From Sarcomyxa edulis (Eukaryota > Basidiomycota > Agaricomycetes > Agaricales > Mycenaceae): a DNA stretch of 64,000 nt. Below the pieces are notes generated by a model. It was not told the origin of the DNA. It saw only the letters and a list, made by a program, of their open reading frames with translations, and did not search any database. Location of the stretch: contig QUOL01000007.1 of the NCBI GenBank assembly GCA_009761415.1, forward strand, positions 1-64,000, written 5' to 3'. Shown here one piece after another: positions 10,971-22,362 of the stretch. Numbering within the stretch: position 1 is the stretch's first letter; each line of letters opens with the position of its first letter. Made by a program: the position numbers and the translations under genes.

Positions 10971-12120
10971 CCGTCACCTTGGCCAGAACATGTACGGCTG
11001 AACCTCCTTGTTTTTGTCGTTCTGGGTGGAGGTAGAGCTTCTCGATGTTGTAGGTAAGTCGTTGTTTTGTCTCTCGGGCTTTTGAACGACGTCGAGGCTG
11101 ATCCATCCGTTTCCATGTAGGCTCGTGAGTTGATGGGGTTTGTCTTAGGCCTGTTGTTGGTGACGAGATGGAGGTGGTTGGGCTTTGCGGTAGTTTCCGT
11201 ACCTCCACGATGTATTAGCACGAAAAATATATAATTTGTTTGACTTCTGACCATTCCTGTCCGTCTGTTTATCTGATTTCTCACCCGCGTTGATGTCTGG
11301 GATCGTAGTCGTCGTTGTTGTGTAGTAGATGTGGTACCTTTCAAGTCAAATCAATGGATGTCTGACTCACGAGAACTCGTGTCTCGAGTTGAAGTGGGAA
11401 AGATGTTGTATTGTGTGATTATAACAAAGATACTCGGGGCACGATGGACTCCCTGCCCGACACTTTTCAGCCCACTATCTGGCTCGACTTCGAGGGGATG
11501 TGGATGGTAGTTATCGAGCAGGCACCTGTGGGACTAAAACTCGGAATTCCTACACAAACGAGTCGTTTTGCCTCGGATCCTGGAGGCACTTAAACGAAAC
11601 AAAAGGCTTACTGTGTGTAATTCGACGTCTTCCAACGACCAATTCGAGAGACGCCTCCCGCGATCGCATGCTTCGGTGTCTGCGAGTCTTCCTACACCGA
11701 GTTCCGAGGTCTCCTTGAAAGATCGGCTTTGCATCTGATGACGAGAATATATAACGGTTAGTTAATGGAATAGGGCATGCGTACCTCTGTTTTTGACGGC
11801 GTGCGAAGCCTTCCTCGATGTCTGTGCAAGTCCTAGACCGAGATCCGAGATGTCCTTTGAACGCGATCATTGCTGCCTGAGAGTGGTTAGTCCGAATTGA
11901 CAAGTTCGGACTTTCCGTCAAACGAGATCGTGTTATGATCTCGTTGCTGCTGTCTGAGGAAAGTGAGAGAAATCAGTTCAATTGCATACTGTATGCGTAC
12001 CTCCAGATCGCTTTTCCGACAGACATGAACTCGAGACGTACCATTGAAGTCTTTCCCAAGTGTCCTAAGCCAAAATCGAGTGCTGTTGCTATCTTCGAAA
12101 GACGAGACTATCGCGCCGAG
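10971..12120. other. Decayed sequence, no supportable gene
   Basis: Short open stretches in several frames and a weak internal duplication (about 11,675-11,735 against 11,810-11,880, both near the phrase CCGAG.TCCGAG). Nothing is recognised. Confidence 0.35.
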
Positions 12121-12129
12121 GTCATGAAC

Positions 12130-12990
12130 GCGTTTTCTACCGAAGAAGGACCGAGTACTCACATTTCATCAGATGATCGTTCTCTGCTACTTTTTCCGGT
12201 GTCCCAGCCGACTCGATTTTGGAAAGAACCGTGTTCAACAACTCGGGCGCGATGTCATGGATGTCCGCTTGGGCAAACCTAGAGAGAACGCATGTGAGTT
12301 CGAGGCAAAGACGAGCATAGATGGAGCGATAGAGACATACAAGACCTGCGTGCCTTGTTTGATAAAGAGGATCCGGTCAATAGTGATAGCAGCATAGGTG
12401 TAAGTAACGTAGTTGTTTGAGCCAAGATGTCCAACATGGAGCGGCAAGACGGAAAGGAGTTGTGGCTTCGTCAGCTGCAGGGAAAGGATCAGAGGTGAGA
12501 ACGCTAGGAAATCAAGCAGTACTGAGGGCAATGCACACCTGATTGCGGAACATATAGAGGAACCGGATAGCGTCGACCTGGAGTATGGGATGTACGGTTC
12601 CTTGTACGGATTGAAGGTCCTGGAAAACGTGATCCGAAAGAATTTGACAACGTCTACTAGCGCGTTCGTCGATGTGACGCCATGCTGTGAATGAATAGGT
12701 AAGGTGCAAATAATACGGGACGAATATTAGGCAGCTTACTCAAGTCGTTGATCCACGTGTAGCCACATTGGTGAGTAGATAGACAGCACTGTCCTTCGCC
12801 TTGTAGTTGGCACTTGAATTGGCAGTGTATTGCTGCAAGCCTTCATTGATCCATGCGCCGACAATTTAAGCCTTCGCCAGTGCCTCATATCCTGAACCAA
12901 CGAGTGCTTGGAGAACATCGGCGGCGAATTGACGGCGGGTAGCTAGATCTGCAGAGGAGAGGGAGAGGTCGAGACGGATGAACTCGAGGG
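12130..12990 (-). pseudogene. CSE1 (exportin-2) fragment, copy 1
   Basis: Read on the minus strand from about 12,990, the translation gives DPLEFIRLDLSLSSADLATR, then a segment with AKDSAVYLLTNVATRGST, then VFQDLQSVQGTVHPILQVDA, FLYMFRNQLTKPQLLSVLP and NNYVTYTYAAITIDRILFIK, ending near FAQADIHDIAPELLNTVLSK. These match the middle HEAT-repeat region of CSE1/CAS, the exportin that returns importin-alpha to the cytoplasm. The full protein is about 960 residues; about 250 are here, spread over frames with stops and one-base shifts. Both ends are missing and the 5' side is joined directly to a TOM1 fragment. Confidence 0.8.
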
Positions 12991-13004
12991 GATCGTCTTA
13001 CGAT

Positions 13005-16000
13005 TCGCCCCTGCTGTATGATTTCCGCGCGGATCTCAGGAGGTAAAGCACCGAGGAATTCGGAACTGATCTGAGAATCGGGGGTCTCTCAGCTCTAGAC
13101 GCCCGTTGGTCGCGAACATGCTGATTGATGACCTCCTCTCTCATATCGTCCGGCAAGGCTTCCAAGAATGTGGGGTCGATACCTGTGTCGGTGATGTCTA
13201 CGGCACCGCCGTGTATCTTTACTGTGACGCGTTCTGGAAGCGTAGAAGAGCTGGCTTGACCAGTCTCAGATTCGAGGGTTCTTCTGCTACTGGGGTATCA
13301 GTGCTGATTGGAGCTTCTCCAGCCGCAACACCGATGGGATCAGACGAGGAGGGTGAGGAGACGGTCACATCTGCCAGCTCAGTATCGACATCGGGGGTAA
13401 GGGACACCACTTCGCGAGGGCCTTCAGACTCCATATCGAGCTCTGGTGTGGCGACCGCCTCTGATTGTGTTGTTTCTTCAACTTCCGGGCGGGAGGCATC
13501 GAGGGATTCTTGCTGCGCAATCTCTTCAGCTCGGGCCTTTTCTTCTGCAGCCTCCGCTTCGGCTTTGGCTTCCGCTTCACGTTGTTGGGCTAGTTGGGCT
13601 TCTTCTTTGGCCTTGGCTTGTTTCGCTGCTTCGAGTGCTGCCGGAAGGAGGGCCAATGCAACGTGGTTGGCCAATTTTCCTGCACGTTCAGCCGCGAAAT
13701 CACCATGCAGAATTTTACTTTCTTCTTGCCATCTCTATAGAGTCAATAATGGGTCGAACTCGCGTCCTTGAGAGCGAGGTTCTCCCGGCTGACTGGCTCT
13801 TTCAACTCGGACAGCAGAAACAAGACCTTGAGGACGCCGTTGTTGTAAGAAGGCACGATCGAGATGGACCAAAGCACCAGCGGGAACGTCGAGACGACAA
13901 GTTTCTGCGCCACCACCTCGTCCGCGAGTCATAATATGATGAAACATTTGAACCGCTCCTTCTCAGATCAGACCTTCGATTGTATGGAGGAGGTCGTTGG
14001 TGCCACTGCTAATGATACGGTGGGCATGGCGGGCGCTTATTGATTGTCCAGACGGCGTGCGATTTGCTTGTAACGAAGCATCGAGGAGGAGCGGGTGGGT
14101 GGTAGTTTCTGGAGGAGCAGCAGGTCCGTTGCGGGTCCGACCAAAAATTTGGACGTTTTCATCTATAACTACGTGAGCACTGCAATGTCAGATAATAAAG
14201 TCGAGACTTACCACGCCGACGAGCGAACAGGCCTGCGCCTTCCCGGTTATTGTCAGATGGGCCATTGACAAAAGAGTCGCCAAACCCGAACATGTCTTCA
14301 CCAGCTTGCGCAGTGCTGTTCTCCAGGATGGCCAATCCAGTTCCGTAACTGCAGAAATTGGATTTAGCTTGCATTGGAGCACCCATCAGCACGACTATTC
14401 ACTCACTCGTCGTCCGACACCAGATCAGGTTCATCATCTGCTTCGGTAGTGATATGGGTGGTTGGTATAGATTCTGGAACGATTTTCAGACGGCGTAAAG
14501 CTTAGCAAATAACGCGATATACCTCCAGGTTGATCATCGTCATCCATATCTTCCCCAGCTTCATCACCGCCGTCGTTGTCACTTTCAATGTCCTGCCACA
14601 TCATCTCTTCATCTCCTTCTGCACCGTTTTCGTCCTCATCCCCTTGTTCGTCGTCAGCGTCTTCATCATCATCATCATGTTCATCATTCTCAACTAAGTC
14701 GTCTTCTTCATCCTCGTCGTCTTCTCCATCCCACGGCTCCCCCGATTCATGACCCTCATGCTCGAGATCATCACCGTCTGCTTCGTCCTCGGTATTAGAC
14801 GTATCTTCGCTTCCAGTCTCTTCACCGAAGTCCATCTCAACGTCTTCGTCATCTTCGTCGCCGTCATCATCTATTTCGTCTTCCGCAGTGTAATGTACAT
14901 CCTCCATTTTCTAGAGGGGCTATCAGAGGTTATCTACACAGGCAAAGGATTAAACACTCACCCCTCCGTACATGCCTAGAGCAGAATTTCGATATAGGTC
15001 GGGTGTCTCCTCACGACCCGGATCTTCGGCTTCTTCATCTTCGTCTTCCGAAGCAAACGACTCCACACTCACAGCTTTCCCTTTACCGGACTCTTTTTTG
15101 CCTGACGCACGGCTCGTCTTGATCGCGATCTTCGTACTACATTATACAATGATTATTGATGAGTGGGTGAAATGTACCAATGTGAACTTACAGATACTCC
15201 AGTGGGCGGAGAATGGAAGCAACAAGATCTCGGACGTTCGGGTAGTTGAGGTCGACGTCAGCTAAGGCAGATGTGAGGGTCGCGACAAAATTCTTCGCGA
15301 GCACAACCTTCGCCATATGAGTAGGAGTATCGTCCGGCTGTTTTCGCGAAGGAGTATTGAACCGCACGGTCAGTAGCCGGTGACACAAGTCTGCTAAAGC
15401 TAAGAGGCGACCGTAGCGGGCGTCAATGCTATCTGATGATGCGGAATCTTTGATAGCACGGCTGACAGCCTCTAGAACAATTTTACGAATAGACACCAGT
15501 TCTGCCGAGACATCCTTTGCTTCGTGGTTGGTGGAACTGTCCACACAGAGGGCAACGATAACGGACATCGCCCAGTTGCACAGTGTGATTCGATTCCGTA
15601 CATCTGCGGTGGGTCGAGGGTTGATCATACCGAAAGTGACCAGATCAGAATGAATGAAATGAAGAGCTGCAGTCCTGTGCTTGGTAGCAGCCTCTTTCGC
15701 TGTAAAATGGGAACGCGTTTTCGTCGAATACGACAGGAAGGCCGTCTTGCAAGAGTCATAAGAGAAGAGTAATTCTGTGAGGCATCACATCAGGAAGCAC
15801 GAGTATTGCGAATTACCTTGTGAGATTGGGGCCATCGATCCGGCTGCATTCTCTACGCTGGGTCCAGTATCAGAAGTCGGCCTATCCCCAGCCGGTAGCA
15901 TCTTGGGGGGGCTTATGAGGAGTCGCGTCTGTCGGGCCTGATGTATCCTTCGCAGTTCTCATGACTTCTCCAACAAGGAAGTGGACTACGGTTTCCAAAG

Positions 16001-16295
16001 AGTCGACGGTAGCAGCCTCATTTGACTTCAACACCGGTGAGTCAATCATCATGTCAATACCGGCGGCCGCCTCAGCGGTCTGCAGAGGTTTCTGGTCCGG
16101 AGATATCAAGTCGTTTTTCAGACTAGGATGACGGGAGGCAGAGAATGGAGAGCTGAGCTGGCACAAAGACTTGGTGACTTCTATGAACGTTTGCGAGTCC
16201 CGTAGTGCCATTGCACTACACGTACGGACATATGTTCCGACCTCTACGACCCGAGAACGAGGAAGGGAAAAGTACCATTTAATCGCCTGTTGCAT
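13005..16295 (-). pseudogene. TOM1/HUWE1-type HECT ubiquitin ligase fragment
   Basis: Minus-strand segments match the long middle of TOM1. In order they are: a DUF913-like part (VVEVGTYVRTCSAMALRDSQ; VHFLVGEVMRTAKD), LNYPNVRDLVASILRPLEYL, a very acidic tract (14,530-14,907), HPLLLDASLQAN, HHIMTRGRG, AAERAGKLANHVALALLPAA with an Ala/Glu-rich helix, and ubiquitin-binding motifs (DPTFLEALPDDMREEVINQH; EFLGALPPEIRAEIIQQ). TOM1 adds ubiquitin to nuclear and ribosomal substrates through a C-terminal HECT domain, which is absent: the fragment stops at about 13,005 and CSE1 sequence begins. Introns are retained. Several one-base shifts are visible, for example in a C run near 13,085. Full TOM1 is over 3000 residues, so the N-terminus is missing too. 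Confidence 0.8.
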
Positions 16296-16299
16296 GACA

Positions 16300-16990
16300 T
16301 GCTAGACAGTAGTCGAATATTCGACGATGTGACGAACCATGGGTCCAGGGCCCCAATTTTCGACACTTTTTCCATCCTTGTACCTTCCAGGTAACTCACA
16401 CGGTCTGCATATTCTCTGTCCTTGAGCATTCGTAGGAGGGAACGACGTAGAATCAGCTGCCGGAAGAGAGTGTGCTATGATTACACGATGAATATATCGA
16501 CTGCGAAGAAAACGAACCGAGTACTCACAGGATTCCATTGACAGCCCCAGCAACATACTTCCCCTTCTTGACCGGCGCACCCGTAACGACAGGCGCGAAA
16601 ACATGGGTCTGGTACGTCTGCGTCTGTCCCGGGTGCTGCAATATATCAGGATGGAAGTTGGGATAGCGTGATTAGCCATAGCTCTCGAACGCTGCGCAGC
16701 AATGGTCTGCTCGTCGACGATGTATCGCTGGATCGTTCCAGTATTAGAACTGGAATTCGAATTCGATGTCGATGTTGTCGAACTTCCACTCCGCCTTCGA
16801 CAACGCCGTTCCTCTCGTCCCCAGGAGCAGCCCCAGCATTACTACTCGTAGCTTCGAGTAGCGATCCGTCAGACTCGAAGTCCCACTAGGGCTACTGTCC
16901 CTCCTCTCCCTTCCCCCGTCTCTGTCCCTCTCGCGAAACGTCGTTGGCTCGGCTCTGATTGTTGGTACGCGACTTGGTTTTGGTTTTGTT
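16300..16990 (-). pseudogene. Zinc-finger protein fragment (GATA-like C-terminal region)
   Basis: On the minus strand an exon reads STGTIQRYIVDEQTIAAQRS, then HPGQTQTYQTHVFAPVVTGA and PVKKGKYVAGAVNG. After an intron with donor GTGAGT comes NAQGQRICRPCELPGRYKDG followed by KSVENWGPGP. I recall a conserved basidiomycete region of this kind with CRQC and WGPGP words before a CDRCRKKMKR motif. Here the second cysteine pair is lost because, right after WGPGP, the sequence changes to the TOM1 fragment. The upstream part is Ser/Asn-rich. Function is unknown; a DNA-binding role is a guess from the cysteines. Confidence 0.5.
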
Positions 16991-16999
16991 ACTCGGGTG

Positions 17000-18000
17000 C
17001 TGGGTATGGATAGTCTCGAGAGCCAGGTCGTTGTTGTTGAGGAGGTGGTAGCGCGCGTGCTTTATAGATCAAAATTAAGTTGTCAGTGATGAGTTGATAG
17101 CCGAAAGATAACAGGGCATAGCATGGTAGCACGAGACGGAACATGACGAAGATAAAGGAAACTTATTTGACCCGTTCGAAAGTCTGAAAACGAGTAGAAC
17201 AGAGAAAATGCCCGAAGAACGATGCAGATCTTTCTATCGCGGGATGTAAGGAGAGCGACTGTCCTTATTTTCGCCAATGAACGGTCTGGGGAGCGACGAG
17301 GTGATAGGAAGTGTCGCCGTCTCAGTAGTGAAGTGAAGAATAGAGATGTATTCCGAAAGCGACAAGGCGTCGAGGTCAAATGACCTCCAGTCATCTCGTT
17401 CCACCTTACGAGAAGGAAGATGCCTCGCGTAAGTAGGAACGGCACCCCCAAACGTGGAAATTGAAAGAGATATTCGCTCATTGCGGAACAAAGAACAAGC
17501 AGAGTAGAGCGAGACTTGCAGGGAAGGGAAAATAAAGTAAAGCCTGCACTCAAGAGAAACGAATTGCGAGGCGCGATGAAGCGATACGCTCGTTACAGCG
17601 CGAAAACCAGGGAGATCCCTCCACCAGTAAAGCGAACAAATGGCACGTAGATTGGTAGACAGCGAGGTGTCGAGGTCAAAGGATCCCAAGTATTTAGGCG
17701 AGAAAAGAAAAAACAATGGGAGAGAAGAAAGTATACCTCGGAAAAAATGAGGCGCAATGAATAGTAAGGGAGTGACGTGCATGCTAGGCCTGCTAAAAGA
17801 GACGGTACTCACCGAGTCAGAGAATACGGCGCGTCTGTCGTCTGCTAGACCCCTGACGCGTTTAGCTGGAGGTTGCTGTCTGTCAAAGGTAGGAGACCTG
17901 GGTCTAACTCTGGTGTTGTTATCGTTGTAAGCCCCGCCTGTTCTGCTAGTTTGCTGTAGGACAAGTTTAGTGAGGAGAAGGAAGACATAGTAGAGGGACA
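17000..18000 (-). other. Long open but unrecognised stretch
   Basis: The minus strand is open for about 258 codons (17,234-18,010), but composition is uneven. A segment reading RPRSPTFDRQQPPAKRVRGL looks protein-like; the rest is hydrophobic and Ser/Arg-rich. Two similar pieces (about 17,340-17,400 and 17,650-17,700, both with GTCGAGGTCAAA) suggest internal duplication. I do not call a gene. The proximal end may contain the last tetraspanin codons. Confidence 0.3.
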
Positions 18001-18009
18001 TACTGGGCA

Positions 18010-19030
18010 AAATTGTCCATGACGACGGCCATACTATTCATGCTGAGACAACAAGCTTCAGGCAACATTCTTTTACCGTACCGATACGTGACGTGGTTGG
18101 AGCGCAGCAGCCCGGCGACAACGACGAAGATGTGGAGGGGGACAAGAGCGAAGGAGACGGCGTACCATCGCTTCAGGAAGAGTTTCTCAATGAACGAGCT
18201 AAAGTATCGGCCGCACCCTAGCTGATTTTAGATACGGAGACGGCCTTCGACACCCAGACCCTGAGACTATTCTGCATTGATATTCCCCTCGAGGTTGAAT
18301 GCGCGACGTTTGTAGCTGAGATAGCCGGGGATGACCAAGAGTTCGAAGACGATCTAGAGGAGGGAGGTGTAGATGGCGAGGAAAGACCTGTTGTTGAAGA
18401 GGAGTCCGGCCCTGCCGATGAGGGAAGTGACGAGGCCAAACGATGCAGCGATAGTGGATGTGATGAATTTCCCGTGATTGCCAATTCGGACGACGTCGGG
18501 GTGGTTCCAGACGTTGAACCAGATTAGAAGACAAAAGATGAAGGATACGAGAGTGTAGATCGAGAGCTGTTAACGCCCAAAGTTGTTAATATTTTTCCGC
18601 AGTAATATCTTCAAGTCGGACACTCACCGACAAAAATGAGATTTCCGATGAATCAGTAATGTGGTTGACTGGAAGGATGCCGAGTGATGTTGCCAGATGG
18701 AGAGAGGCCAAGTACGAATGAATTCGATCAAGTTCGTGATTAATAGCCGTTCAGGCAATGTTCGCCTGAGGTTGAGAGAGACCGACGGGGGCCGACTTCA
18801 GGTATGCTTGGAGATCGTAACGGAAGAGAACGGGCGAGGACGAGGACGAGGACGGAGACGATAGAGGGACCGACGAGGACAAGTGATATCTCGGCGTCAA
18901 TTGTTTCCCACGGGGGTAATCGAGCGCCAGCGGTGGATTTACCCCGTGGGAATTATCTCGATCATGATCGCACCACCGTGTGCGGACCTTGTATATTTTA
19001 TCTTCACCCTGCTCGACCTCCGACACTTTT
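18010..19030 (-). pseudogene. Tetraspanin-like membrane protein, copy 1
   Basis: Minus-strand pieces resemble a fungal tetraspanin: a hydrophobic first segment (LVLVGLSIVSVLVLVLA, about 18,800-18,860), then after an intron LSIYTLVSFIFCLLIWFNVW and HPDVVRIGNHGKFITSTIAA, SLIGRAGLLFNNRSFLAIYT, VFELLVIPGYLSYKRRAFNL, the loop LGCGRY, and a last membrane span (WYAVSFALVPLHIFVVVAGL). In-frame stops interrupt it (after IYTSLL and after GNINAE), so it is a pseudogene. Tetraspanins organise membrane microdomains. The 5' part is repeated at 42,005-42,430. Family assignment is by eye. Confidence 0.6.
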
Positions 19031-19646
19031 CATTCAACCAGGGATACAAGTTTCGGCATTGGTGGAGTATATCATTGGGAATCTGGAAAGGAAAACTCAA
19101 GAGGTAAGTAACCAGCTTTGCCTCTATTCCACGAACCCTTCTTCCTTCATATCCCCTCCTGCGAGTTGTCTGGGATAGATGGTGCACGACCCATCCAGTA
19201 CTTTGGGTTTCAACATCCTGGCTGCGTTGGTGTGCACGCAACGCCCTCGGAACTCTGCCCACCCCTGATTCAATCACGATGACTGACGTCTTGTCCTGCG
19301 CGTAGTTTCGTCTGACCATTGCGCGTTGTCTGCGTGCATTCTACGCGTTTTGTACCCGAAGTCGCGCACTACGCCTGCCACTCAGACCAAGTGCTACACA
19401 AGCTCATACGGCGAGGTTTGCATTTTTCGCGTCTGTTTCTCTGTGGTGGCAGACCACCCACCCTTAACTTGCATGTTCTACACGGAATCACCCCTGGGTC
19501 CAATAGAACATGCAAGATGCGCGTAGATGGTCTGCCTATCCTTTACTTCTTGCTTGGAATCTTCGAACCCAGATTGATTTTCGCTAAAGCAGCTATACTT
19601 TGGACGGTTCGCTCTACGCGTTCGGGCAAAGAGTTCTCATCGTGAA
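19031..19646. promoter_or_regulatory. Intergenic region between divergent tetraspanin and kinesin-14, copy 1
   Basis: About 600 bases lie between the two divergent 5' ends. Most of it is alignable with 42,430-43,060 (shared phrases include TGGTGCACGACCCAT or GGTGCACGACCCAT, CGTTTTGTACCCGAAGTCGC and GAATCACCCCTGGGTCCAAT). Its position makes it the likely bidirectional promoter of the ancestral pair. No defined factor sites are called. Confidence 0.5.
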
Positions 19647-19895
19647 ATGATGCAACCATCGAGGCCATTTGGACAGCGCAGCTTTTTCCCCTCAACACCA
19701 ATCCTACGCGCCGTAGACTCCCAAGAAGTCACTGACTTTGAGCGCGAGCCAGCACCCCCCATCAGCAAGAAGCGCCGTGGATCAAGGCCACCGCATTCTA
19801 TGCCAAGTCAGTCGTCACCTGCGGAATTGGGACCCACTCAGATAAAAAGGCCAGCCTCTTTCATTTCAAGCTCTCGCAGCATAGAAGGGACTCCG
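19647..19895 (+). pseudogene. Kinesin-14 N-terminal tail fragment
   Basis: An ATG opens a frame beginning MMQPSRPFGQRSFFPSTPIL and containing EREPAPPISKKRRGSRPP, the basic proline-rich tail seen at the start of fungal kinesin-14 proteins. It is alignable base by base with the start of the kinesin locus at 43,061. The frame ends after 83 codons and no coiled coil or motor follows, so only the first exon is present. In the full protein this tail binds microtubules. Confidence 0.6.
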
Positions 19896-19899
19896 TGAA

Positions 19900-20984
19900 A
19901 CAAAACTGGGCACCAACGGCGTTGATTTGGATTGACGAGGTGAGTACATTACTCGTTCTCGTAGCCTCGATAGCACGCTGTACTGAGAGGCAGGGCACTG
20001 AAATGGTGGAGTCGAGTACTATGGACATTGGATGACTCGGACGCCTGGATTATAGTTCAGGGCCTGCGCGATGAATGAATGGGTGGGAGGAACTCGTTCT
20101 CAAGATCCCCGTGCAGACGAGTCGTCAACCTCGAGTGCGATGGGTATAGAATATTAAAAACTAGATCAATTTCATGTTTTATATGTAGACTACTAACAAT
20201 ACATGTACTCGTAAACATCCCTCCCGACTCCACCATTGGATATCCGTACTTCTAAGTCCCAATACGCCTGCATACTTGGTGATTCAGTCTTGAATGAAGG
20301 GAAAGCGGGGACTATCATAGTTCCTGATTGATAGTGCGAGGTACCAGGTGCTATGAGTGGAGCTCGAGCCGATATTCGTAACGGGGTAGATTCCATTCGC
20401 ATGGGGAGTGAGGGTATATACATATGAAGTGGTAGCTGAATACATGTTGAGCGGGCATGGGTGACTCGCATCGCAATCCCGATCTCGACGAAGTAGAAAT
20501 GGAAAAGGAGGTTAACTCGCTTACCTGGCAGCTAGAACGTTGCGTTCGTGCCCAAAAAACTCTCTACTAACTCGCGAGTGTCCTTTCCATCCAATCCGAC
20601 CTCCCTGAGCATCCTAACCATCCATCTCCGTCGGCGGTTGCAATCGAGAAGACTTGGCTGGATGAAAGGGCTAGATCGAAAGCGCCAGCGTCCGTGGTGA
20701 TGGGCGGAAAGTGGATCCAGTGTGAGTTGTCCACGAAGGGTCGATCTTGGCTAATGCTCGTGTCCGTGGTGATGAGAATCTAGTCGATATCGGTCTGTGT
20801 CGTCCTTGGATCTTCGATCTTGCTGATGCTCGCATTGATATGTCTACATTTATGGCTGTGGAGATGAGTCTTGAGGGGCGAGAACGAGAATGGAAGAAAC
20901 AGTGTCCAGAAAGATATTTTGGCAACCGAGAATGAGCGAAGCGGATTTTTTACTCGTCGTCGTTTGTCGCCGCAATTGCGAGTG
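19900..20984. other. Decayed sequence, no supportable gene
   Basis: Two short stretches look protein-like. One is on the minus strand at 20,193-20,471 (ending MQAYWDLEVRI... and a stop). The other is on the plus strand at 20,480-20,935 (LDEVEMEKEVNSLTWQLERC and FDLADARIDMSTFMAVEMSL). They contain stops and I do not recognise the families. Confidence 0.35.
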
Positions 20985-21860
20985 TGCATGAGCTCCTTGA
21001 CCCCAGAGTTCTCCCGGGATTGTCGGGATCTCTTGAAGGGAACATGAGCCCTGCTGTCTGTCATCGATGACTGCAATGTCGACGAGGGATTGACTTACCT
21101 CGCCTGCTCCTATAACCCTCCACTAGATCCTGCTTGTACCATAGACATGAGGTACAACCTATCGTAGGGTTAAAGATAGTCAGTGTAGATTGACAATAAA
21201 ACTTACCAAGTATTTGTGTGATTCGACAGGGTAAAGATTGCTACAATATGGATAGAATTGGTGGGGAACTACAAGGTGTTTGCGCCGGGTTTCTCGAAGG
21301 TGTGTAAGAAGCATTCGGTCTTGGGCACTGGGGCCTTTGTCTTGGGCGCTGGGGCCAAAAAGTTGGACGGTTGAGCGGGAACTTGCGAAACTGTGTTGAT
21401 TCGGACTGTGGGGGTATCTGTGGTGAACGAGGAGGAGGCGAGACTGTGAGGGAAGACTGGTCGGACTGTGGAAAGGACTTGGCGGAGCTGTGTGAGATAG
21501 TCTGAGCGGAGATTTGAACTGTGACCGCAGACTGCGTACACAGTTCAGGCTCCGACGGCACAGTCCGCGCTGCTGTGCACAGTGAAGTTGAAACTCCGAA
21601 CGGCTGTGCACAGACTCAGACCACAGTACGGGCTGTGGACAGCACAGTGGCCAGCTGTGGGGAGGACTGTGGTTGGCTGTGGAAGCTGCGTGGCCGGCCC
21701 GGTGGACTTCCGGAGAGTAGGGACACAGAACTGGGGGCTCCGGGGAACTGAGTAGCCGGTAGACGACTGTGTAAATGGCGTCAACACCGCAGCCGGCCCG
21801 CCAAGTGGCGTGGGAAACGCGGTCCTCCTCGAACAATCCTACGTTCGAGGCCACCGTTTG
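20985..21860. repeat. CTGTG-rich repeat, copy 1
   Basis: Alignable with 49,050-49,690. Shared landmarks are GGGATTGTCGGGATCTCTTG (here) against GGTATTGTCGGGGTCTCTTG, an ACATGAG phrase, ACTTACCAAGT, and a long CTGTGCACAG / GGCTGTGG-rich half. The open frames through it (for example 21,180-21,854) come from the short-period composition. Its two copies sit between a gene block and subtelomeric sequence, so it marks a boundary. Confidence 0.7.
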
Positions 21861-22362
21861 ACCTCAATACCTCACAGAATATTATGATGTTGGTCTCTAC
21901 ATGGAGCTACAATATGGGGGGTCATTATAACCGAGGGAATCTTTTTAATCTTGACTCTACCTATTTCTACAGGCAATTTAGTATCAGATTTTAGATTTTT
22001 CAGTGAATGACCCATTACACAAGCAATAATATGGGGGAAACCTCCAAAATTTAGTCAGATACTCTCTGAAGTACCCTGATCAAGGCTAGGTACTTTGCTA
22101 AGGGAGGAGACGAGGGGCAAGGGTACCAATTCAGCTCCCAAGTTGCCAAGTGCCCGATTTCTTGGTACAAAACACGCCTTACTGTGTCCCTTCGTACGGA
22201 CGTATAGAGGGTCCGATTATGTAATCCTATCCACAGGATATACTATTTCGAACCCTGGCTACAAAACTGTCTCCTCATAATTTTGAAATTTCAATTCCTT
22301 CCATGTGCTTTTGGCCGACTGTGTTAGGGATATCGGTGTGGTTTTCTGTGTCGGTAATAATA
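21861..22362. other. AT-rich spacer, nothing seen
   Basis: No reading frame, repeat or RNA gene that I can support. It lies just 3' of the truncated OrsD/helicase gene, where the helicase domain would be expected. Confidence 0.5.

Noticed and set aside
14749..14979. Open plus-strand frame near 14.8 kb
   Set aside because: Antisense to the acidic tract of the TOM1 fragment.
21180..21854. Open minus-strand frame of 224 codons in the CTGTG-rich repeat
   Set aside because: Several frames are open at once because of short-period composition, and the second copy at 49.4 kb does not keep the frame.
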